64,000 bases of DNA from Argyresthia goedartella (lineage: Eukaryota; Arthropoda; Insecta; Lepidoptera; Argyresthiidae). A model generated the notes under the pieces. The model was not told the DNA's origin and did no database searches. It worked only from the letters and a program-made list of their open reading frames with translations. Both the position numbers and the translations under genes were made by a program. Below, piece after piece: positions 56,073 through 64,000 of this stretch. Position 1 is the first letter of the stretch. Every line of letters starts with the position of its first letter. The stretch covers positions 19,665,243-19,729,242 of the forward strand of contig OX463816.1 in the NCBI GenBank assembly GCA_949825045.1. Reading direction: 5' to 3'.

Positions 56073-59000
56073 GTACTATATGCCTTTCACACTATTCTAG
56101 CCATGTGTATTCCCGTTGGCTCTCAGATTTGTGTCCTGCTATTTTTTTGAGTTGGTTAAATATGGTTTAAGAAACAGCTGGGATTAAATGAATTATTTGG
56201 AAATTTGGCAAAGTGTTTACTAAACTACAGATTCCGCCACGCCCTCCAGTTGAAAATACATACGAATGTGTTTATCGGGTAAACTTACCAATAAAACATT
56301 AAATTAAAATGGCAATTAATTTATGAATTATTCTACTTATTAAAATGGGGGGCACAATAATTTGGGCAACTGGGAATACATGTCCTAGCGCTTAATTCAC
56401 GAATGGTATTCGCCAAAGCCAACAAAGATCTCGTTCATACCGGTCGAGTTATAATTGGAACTTGGGATTAATTTTGAGTTTGGCCTTGGCATATTTATTT
56501 AATTTATACACGATGATTTGACGTCGGTCTATTCTTGATATTCTCGCATTGATATTGTATTTTATTTACAAATTGTGTCAAATGTTGCAAAACGTTATGT
56601 TTCGAATGAATCGGAATTTAAAAAATAAATGCATCCGTTAACTCAGACGGCCATTATCATATCACTAAACGTACGTAAACTGGTTCTTTATGAATGTGAA
56701 CACAATAGAATTTGATTAAAACCGTCTGTCACAATAATACAATGAAATAAAATAGACTTATTTGCCCAGAAAATAGTCTATTTAAAGTCGGTGGTCGCTC
56801 GCACATTCAACATTTACATGTTCACGACAAAGCTTACATCAAAACCAGCAAGGTACACTAATGTTGTTTTATTTAGTCTTACGGTATCACTCGCCCACAC
56901 CTGCCATGAAAAGAAAATTTACTTCAGTAGAGATACTTCCAATCCAAGAATATACGATTATTTTAGTGGTTAACTGTTGGAAAAACTTGAGTACCACACT
57001 TAGCTATTATATACTAGTAGATATTATGAAGAAAACAGATTTGGTTCGACTTCAAATCATCGTTAATATAACTTGATATAAACACTCAATAACAGAAATG
57101 TTTTTTAAGTTTTAAGGCCACTAATGCGTAACGTAAAGTCGTAATGTCAAGGCGTTTAAACTATATATAACTAGCATTAATAAGAGCCATGTTTTTATGA
57201 AAAAAAAACACATTTTATGAAACTAACACGTCACTGACCTTGGCCTTTAAAATTTAAAGATCGTGTCTGTAACTGGCTGATAAATAAATAAAAAGTTTAC
57301 GATTTTTTTAATGCGGTGAAGAAGATTTCATCATCACAGTAAGGTTATACCTGTTTTTGAATTGATCTACATAAAGGATTTACATAACCGGGGATGGGTC
57401 CAGAATTAAAGCATATCTAAAGAAAAGTAACTGTACACCAGCTATTGCACACCAGCAGTCATCTAATCACAGAGCGCAGACCAATCGGCGATTCGTCTCT
57501 ACAACTCTACTATCTCAATTTCCATACCAAATTCAAATTGTGATCGAACCATTGAGTGTAGAGTTTCGTCATAGAATAGGCCTCAGCTTTGCACAAAGGC
57601 ACTAACCGAACACTGCGGTAAGGGCTGCAAATGCAAGGCATTATCAATATAGTTACCAGCTTTTAGTATAATACCCATTTGTCTCACGTAATTGGTAGAC
57701 TTTTAAAGTTGCCTTGTCTTCTAAAGAATTTAAAAATAAAACCCAATAAGCATATTTGCTCTGAGTTTTTTGAAAAATAAAAGAAAGTGGGGTTTAATTC
57801 AAAAGTGATTTAATGCTTAGTATTCTTAATTATGATTATAATTGCTTAAGATGACTTAGATATTGATAATAATAATTTAGTCAAGGAGACCCTTACCCTA
57901 ATAACCCCCATGTAGAGCAATTGAGAAGGGTTCTTTTGAATTTTCTGAACCAGTGATTCAATAGTCAGACCTTCTTATCCAGTCTTTGATGCTTCTTATG
58001 TGAGCGATGTTAAAAGATAAGGTATGTTTCTCGTATTTTGTGCTGGCAAGCGACTCTCATAAATTAACCTTATAAGATCTCCACGGGGGCAACAATGAAA
58101 TAAATCTTCCAAATCACATCCACTTAATATTGCTAAATTTCTATGAATGCACAAGTAAAAGCCATCTCATATTTTATTATCCGCAACAAAATGGGTACGA
58201 CGAGACAATGTAAGTAAATTGTAACATTAGACCAAGTATTATACGTTTTGTTTTCATTATATAATCTCTATGGAGCCAAAACGAGACGCAATGTTTCAAG
58301 CAAGCACCCAGCTATGCGGGTTGATGGACGTTACATTTTGAGAATGGTTCTTTTGCATGGTGTATGAACTTGAAACCTGCACGGTACACTTTACTCGTAG
58401 ATTTTGTGGCAATTGAGCGCAATCATTCCAGCTATTAATTCCAACTTAACAATTTAAGCGCTTCACTTAGTTAAACTTAAGGGTCCTGAAATAATATGAA
58501 ATTAATTTAAAACTTTTGGTGTAAAGATAATAAAGCTCCCACATGAGTAATATCTTGCGAAATTGAATTGTTTACGTAGGCTTTACACATAATTTTTCGA
58601 CCTACACTTATAATACCATCACAATTAATTATTCATTACACTCTTAGCTGTATAAAATTAGATTAGCATCAGCTGCGTTATGCGTAACATATATACTTAC
58701 ATATATTAAGTAGAGGCAGCTTTATATTACCTATATTTTATCCATCAGGATTCATACAAGTTTAAATTTCTTAGCATTTTACTACATAGGGTAGATGTTT
58801 GTTAAATTCGCATGAAAACCACTTTTCTTTTAGTACGCGACCTCCGCACATAAACAGCCGATTACAATGAATAGAAAAGCAGGCATGGTGCTGAGTTGGT
58901 GGCGGCGCCAGGCGCAGGCGCGACAGTGCGTGCGCAGCACATTCTCGCACTAAGGACCTCGCCATTTGCTTTTGGACACAAAGTGCCGACAATTCAATTT

Positions 59001-59479
59001 CGCTTTTTTGCTGACAAACTTGCTGAAACCAATGTATTAGACCACGCTCTATGGACAATCAGCTTAAGCGTTCAAGGTTTTGGCTTCTCTCCAGTTTTAT
59101 CGTAGCCATTGGCAAATTTTTGCTGTATTGTTAATGTATATATATCTCGTACTTAATGAGTGACAGCTAGTTTATTTTACAGTACACGCTCGGTAGCTCA
59201 ACCCCATTATTGTAGAGCAGAGAATTATGTTAAATGTTGCTTGCGTTAAAATGAACCCTGGCATACGATTTTGTGTGTTTTGTGTTTGTGTCTATGTGTT
59301 TGTGTGTACTGTGTACATATGGGTTTACGCGGTCGATGTAAGTCTAAATTACAATGACTCTTATTAATCAGCATGTGCTGAGAGCACGCACAACGGCTCT
59401 GAGCTGCTGAACGTGTACAGTCTCCTGCGCATGTGTGTGTGAGCGGCATCAGCGAACACTCGGTCCGTTTTGTGCACAG
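56073..59479 (+). other. Intron 2 of the small membrane protein gene
   Basis: About 3.4 kb, GTACTA to TTTGTGCACAG. No repeat with a partner in the window is evident. A minus-strand frame at 58771-59058 and its plus shadow lie over a GC-rich patch (58895-58965); neither shows a motif. A GT-rich stretch lies at 59268-59312. Confidence 0.5.
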
Positions 59480-59595
59480 ATTCAGTCAGTATTCCAGAGG
59501 GCGTGGTTACCGGGATTGGAGGACGCGCGGAGACCCGACGCTGATCAATTCTCTGTGGAGGAGCCGACAGCCGCTCGGCATACGGAAGCAACTCG
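59480..59595 (+). CDS. Novel small membrane protein, exon 3
   Basis: The acceptor is CGTTTTGTGCACAG (ending 59479) and the strong donor is CTCG|GTAAGT (59596). Entered in phase 2 after exon 2, it gives Lys then FSQYSRGRGYRDWRTRGDPT and LINSLWRSRQPLGIRKQL, and leaves in phase 1, as exon 4 requires. This segment has 10 Arg in 39 residues and several aromatics, and would lie on the luminal or extracellular side just before the membrane helix. RSR near its end could be a processing site (inference). Confidence 0.7.
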
Positions 59596-60421
59596 GTAAG
59601 TCGGTCACCTTGATCTAATCCCCACTTCTAAAGAAAAAACTATTTTTGCTTTGTAGTACTCCAGTATTGTCCCAAATATGTGGTGGCCGCCTTTAAACAA
59701 TTCAAACTCTAAGGGCGACTGGCATCTGACTGACTTAAACTTGACTTGACTTCAATACAACACGCCTATATTAAGTGGGAATCTGGCTGACAGGAAATAT
59801 CCTTTGCCGTGCTTGACTACATATCTTGACCTCATGGTACTTAATAACATAACTGTTTTAATTGTATTTAGCGAAGTCTGTCCAAAGTCTGATGCAAGTA
59901 GCCCTAAAAAAGAAGCAGAAAACCAGTAAAATGTACCGCTAACTAAACACAGAGCTTGTAGCCGACGACTACGTGCCGTTACGAACTGTTATGCGGCGTT
60001 ACGATTTTCGTAACGCTGTCGTAGCATGTGTGCCGGCTGGAGGGTTTTGTACGCTTGTATTTTGTCATGATTTATTTGACGTGGTCTAATCTGCTCGCTT
60101 GAAATCTGTCGGGCCGGTGCAGCTGTGTGCGGTCATTGCGCGAATGTCATACCTATATATCAAAAGTGTTTTTATTTACTATACTCGTAAATATTAACGA
60201 CATGGTTGTAAAACAAAACCAAAGCTAAACCAAAATCGCAAAATGTCCAGCGAGCAGACCACCGAACTGACTGATGGATGACGCTATCGCTTTAGCCCCT
60301 TTACTAGATGTTAGAGGCTCAGCACCGCAGTAGATAGCGGAGTAAAGAGGAGGCCTGTACCCACCAGTGGGTGATTGTGGGCTGCGTAATTGATTCACAC
60401 TAAGGCGCCTCACTGTCGCAG
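59596..60421 (+). other. Intron 3 of the small membrane protein gene
   Basis: 826 bp from GTAAGT to CACTGTCGCAG. No repeat or exon is recognised inside. Confidence 0.55.
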
Positions 60422-60540
60422 GAAACGCGGAGGTTTACATAGTGCTGGCACTGCTGATCGGGTTCGTGACGGTGGTGGTGGGGTGCTGGCTCTCCGACAA
60501 CTGCTGGTCGCCGGAGCCCGAGGACGTGCTGGCCGGCTGA
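60422..60540 (+). CDS. Novel small membrane protein, exon 4 (transmembrane helix and tail)
   Basis: After the acceptor CACTGTCGCAG (ending 60421), phase 1 gives (G)NAEVYIVLALLIGFVTVVV, then GCWLSDNCWSPEPEDVLAG and TGA at 60538-60540. VYIVLALLIGFVTVVVGCWL is a clear 20-residue membrane helix; the tail has two Cys and an acidic PEPED patch. With the signal peptide of exon 1 this predicts a type I single-pass protein of 135 residues. GC3 is very high here too. Two other frames across this exon and on the minus strand are open but low in complexity. I know no family with this layout. Confidence 0.7.
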
Positions 60541-60800
60541 CCCATGCCGGTGGGCGCCTGCACACACGTGTAGCGCCCGCCGCCCGGCGCGGCCGTGCCC
60601 CCCCCGCCCCCGCCGCCGCCGCCGCCCCGCGCCGCCCTGCTGCTCGCCGCCAGACACTTCTGCCGCGGCGCCTGCCTCCGCCTCCCCTGTGACACTCGCC
60701 AGCCGAACGTTTTCTGACCGCCCCCTCTGCACGCCTGCTCGATCCACGTGAAGACCAACGGCAATCACGTCCCGATCGAGAACGGCAGCGTGCGCTAAGA
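60541..60800 (+). other. GC-rich 3' UTR or alternative terminal coding part
   Basis: Downstream of the stop, a (CCG)n run (60600-60630) is followed, in the same frame but after two more stops (TAG at 60571, TGA at 60718), by IHVKTNGNHVPIENGSVR and TAA at 60796-60798. Its codons end almost always in G or C, which is coding-like. A long pyrimidine tract and a GTGAAG acceptor-like site come just before it. It may be the end of an alternatively spliced form. Confidence 0.4.
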
Positions 60801-63800
60801 CGATTTATGACGATTTTCTACGTTTATCTTATGCTTTAGTGTTGTAAAAGCTCGTGTCGGAAGCGCTGGGTAACGTGCAACGATGTGATGCGGACTTGAC
60901 TACGAGCTTCTATGTTAGACGGATTAAGAGTGTATTTAATTCCTGATGTACTTATGTGTGTTCTATTAAGAAACGTCGAGTAAGTATCCGATTGTTTTTT
61001 AAGTCATTACAGTCATTAAGTCAGACAGTTAATTATCATATTGCAACTTTGATGCGGCATATCTGATGCCATTTACGTAACTATGGACGTAGACGCGCCA
61101 CGCTAATCTTCGTTCTAGTTAACCTTATCCTCTGTACCCGGCGCCTCGAAGTGGCGCCACGTTTGTTTATTAGTAGCAATACTGTCGTTTCTAAACATGT
61201 GCCTTGAAACGCTTTTCTCGATTTGAACTACGTAGAGAGTAGTTTGGATCATGATTTTGCCAGTTGGCAGTTACTCAGCTCTCCACGTTATCCGTGAAGA
61301 GGTTTCCCGTAAGTGCATACACACATCATGACCGTGCCTTCTCTGTTATAAAGACTTTGGATGGGACGTAATTATCAATAGGGTTATAAAGAAGCCTTTT
61401 TCGTAACAACGCTTTTCTACGTTTGAGTTCGCTTTTTACAGACGGTCTGTGTTGAACTCAACGGTCAACTCTGTGTTGAAATGCCCCTTTTAATTGAAAT
61501 GGTTGTTTAAATAACACTGTACGCTTATAAAGGTCACGTTTTTAATCTCCTCATAGACAAGTGAGCTGCAATTTTCTCACTTCGATAAACGAACGTCAAT
61601 TTGTAATTATAATGTATTTGGCATTAGGTTAGAGATACAGCTAATTGTTTTGAATGACAACGACAAAAGAAACCTAAATGTAGAAGTTTCGATGATTTTT
61701 ATTAGAGTAACCAAAATAATATTAATATAGCACTAACTTTATGTTCAGTAAAACAACCTTTATTACCATAAATTACTTGATTTGATAATACTGCTATGTG
61801 AGAGCCACTGCATCCATCCATCCAATTAGTGGGAAGATTATAAAAAAAACCTCAAGATTCCAGTTGCCAAGTTTAAATTGCAACGATACAATACAAATAA
61901 ATACATACAATTAACTAAGTGTATCACTGATTCAAATCAAACCTTAACATATTTAGCAAATGGACTGTGTTGATGTTACATGAATAAGATTAAATGCATT
62001 ACATGTTTAGATAGACTTAGAGATAAATAAACCATTATTAGTATTATGTTGGGACATTATTTTTTTGCAACTTATTGCGCATATATTGAGTTCCAACTCA
62101 ACCAGTTATGCTAGTTTAGGTCAAATTGCCCGGTCGCATTAAATTTTGTACTTACTTGATGAGTATAGAAAAAAATAATGAAAGTAAGTACTTTTCTTCA
62201 CTTTCTGCTCATTCAGAATTGTTTGTTTTTATGTAAGCATCTACCTAAATCATATTTATCTTATTTCCAATTCCACTGAAGAGTTGATTACGCTTAAAAT
62301 TACATATTGGCACCTTTTACAAGCCTGGGCTTTGCGTCGATACGTGGACCACTTTATTCACGTTCTTACGGATAGATTTTTTCTCAATTAGGTGAAGCAT
62401 AATATGCATTTTCTAAATATAAATAAACAAAATAATCTGTATGTAGAGTAGATCGTAACGCGACTTATTATTACTGTCTTATTGATAAATTAGGAATAAA
62501 GTATCTAACCAGTATCTTGGTCTGTTTGTGTAGCATCTTATGATGTATGGTATTATAATAAATAAATACTTTACTTAGTATGTATCTAAATATTGGAGTA
62601 ACAAGAGTTTATAATGAAATTTAATTTAGCTTGGCTAAATCTGTAGCTAATTTCTAATATAAATTAATCTCTTCTTGGCGCTCTAGAGGTACTTTATGTA
62701 ATGATGGCGAAGTTTTTTTAAATTTTCTATATTTTACGCTTAAAGTGGCAAACAAGAGTTTTTACTCTACAGAGATTGTTATTCCTATCAGAGCATTTAT
62801 GATACCTATATTGCTTGTTTGGAATTGTACTACTAACCTGCATATAGTATTATCGTATATATGCTAATCATCCGAAATTTTTAGTGTGTCTTATCGTGAC
62901 GATCCATGATTTATTTATGAATCCTTGGAAAAATAGTATCAGCATGTATTCACTATAATATCAAAAAATATTTAACATATTCGACTATTTGTTGAACTCA
63001 TAATATAAGGTCTGTAGTTAAGAAAAACCGACTGAATAGTCAAGAATTGTATGTATAGGCTATTGTAATCTCTAGAGTTATGCGTACTTACCTAACCTAT
63101 AGTCATACGCTAATTTCAATTGGAGTACTAGTACATGTACTTAGGCCCACTACCTCGAACGCAAGTCAACACTTTGCTCTGAATGACTAAGACGTCACCA
63201 TATAAAATGTATACGGAGTTTTCACAGTTATTCAGAGAATAGTCTTAAATTCTTAGCGTAGACTTCGAAACATATACCATATACTGTGCCTATCCTACGC
63301 GGTAAACAATATTTTATAGAATCAATCTTACTTTAGTGAACAAACATGGTATGTGATTAAAATGTCAGTTAACCTATCCGAACTTTAAATGAGAATAAGG
63401 CGCCACTTAAAATGGAGTGTTGGATTACTGACTGAAGGTGCTGTGCACATCGGTGCCTCTGCCAGCCCTTACGGGAAAAGGCGTGACGCTACCTTTGTAT
63501 ATTTAATAAGGCCCCAGAACAGACATTTCATCTTATCTGATCATTACTATACCTATAATATATGTCTGATTCATCTTCCCCTTCCCATTTCATATTGCAC
63601 ATAATTCATGTTTATTTATTCGTGATAGATAAGATTTGTCAGTCATTTACGATGCGATGATAGTAAACATTATTAGATACCTGCAAAATTGTGTTTTGTA
63701 AATGGCTTAGCAGTTAGGGAGTGAATGGTATCGACAGCTCAAATTATATTGTAACATTTGCATTCATATATACCATATACGTACATTGGTACAGCTATGG

Positions 63801-64000
63801 TAACAATCGTCACGATTAAATGTTTATAAAAATATTTGCTTCTTTTATTTAGCTTTCATGCCAGCTTCAAGTCGTACAATTTTAAATTCCTGTCATCTAT
63901 CTACATGAAAAATAGACGAGTATTTAGTGGCTGATAATGACTTTATAAAGTAGTTTACTCGTACAAAAAAAATAGAGCGTGGCTTCAGACGCTTCGTTCA
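60801..64000. other. Unannotated; probably 3' flank of the gene
   Basis: Several AATAAA-like signals occur (for example near 61906, 62027, 62420 and 62497), so the transcript end cannot be fixed. The phrase TTAATAAGGCCCCAGAAC at 63504-63521 also occurs at 54968-54985. Short frames such as 63389-63604 show no motif. Confidence 0.4.

Noticed and set aside
58771..59105. A 95-codon minus frame and a 69-codon plus frame
   Set aside because: No motif, no splice context that fits, and both lie inside intron 2 over a small GC-rich patch.
60400..60768. Long minus-strand open frames (109 and 122 codons) opposite exon 4
   Set aside because: They arise from very high GC; they read low-complexity Gly/Arg/Ala, while the plus strand has a membrane helix with matching splice phase.

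Overview
This is eukaryotic, non-coding-rich DNA, most likely from a moth or butterfly (Lepidoptera). The reasons are the AT-rich background, several decayed CR1/Jockey-type LINEs ending in short A/T-rich repeats, tRNA-derived SINEs, Ty3/gypsy relics, a Tc1/mariner relic, TTAA-flanked and fold-back MITEs, and dispersed repeats of the kind common in lepidopteran genomes. There is no operon structure. Family placements rest on motifs read by eye; no database was searched.

Layout. 0-10 kb: SINE-like copies, a 246-bp tandem array (1501-2204), a broken gypsy element on the minus strand (3.8-6.05 kb) whose integrase core is replaced by a SINE, one copy of a ~555-bp repeat with an internal tRNA-like promoter, and a second gypsy relic (7.9-9.0 kb). 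10.8-13.3 kb: an unclassified ~2.5-kb AT-rich repeat with internal tandem units; a second, inverted copy lies at 33.6-35.9 kb. 14-20 kb: mostly unannotated DNA with short snap-back hairpins and a GC-rich, possibly transcribed island with two adjacent E-boxes (17.2-17.4 kb). 20.3-28.8 kb: a LINE 3' end, a mariner relic whose right terminus grades into a ten-copy 53-bp minisatellite, a five-fold palindromic motif, and a piggyBac-like TTAA MITE. 28.8-32.5 kb: a long LINE on the minus strand (coiled-coil ORF1, esterase-like ORF, endonuclease/RT) cut off just before the RT catalytic FADD motif. 37.3-40.0 and 41.3-44.0 kb: two more LINE copies on the plus strand, with another LINE 3' end at 47.6-47.9 kb.

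The one convincing host gene is on the plus strand across 50.0-60.8 kb. Four coding exons (50065-50119, 55955-56072, 59480-59595, 60422-60540) join with matching phases and canonical splice sites to give a 135-residue protein: signal peptide, Gly/Gln/Pro-rich stretch, Arg-rich stretch, one transmembrane helix and a short acidic/Cys tail. I do not recognise its family. Its first intron is packed with MITEs and SINEs. Its leader exon carries three short upstream AUGs, and a GC-rich exon-like block 33 kb upstream (17221-17396) could be a distal 5' exon, which is unproven.

The rest of the window is transposable-element debris or sequence in which I see nothing.
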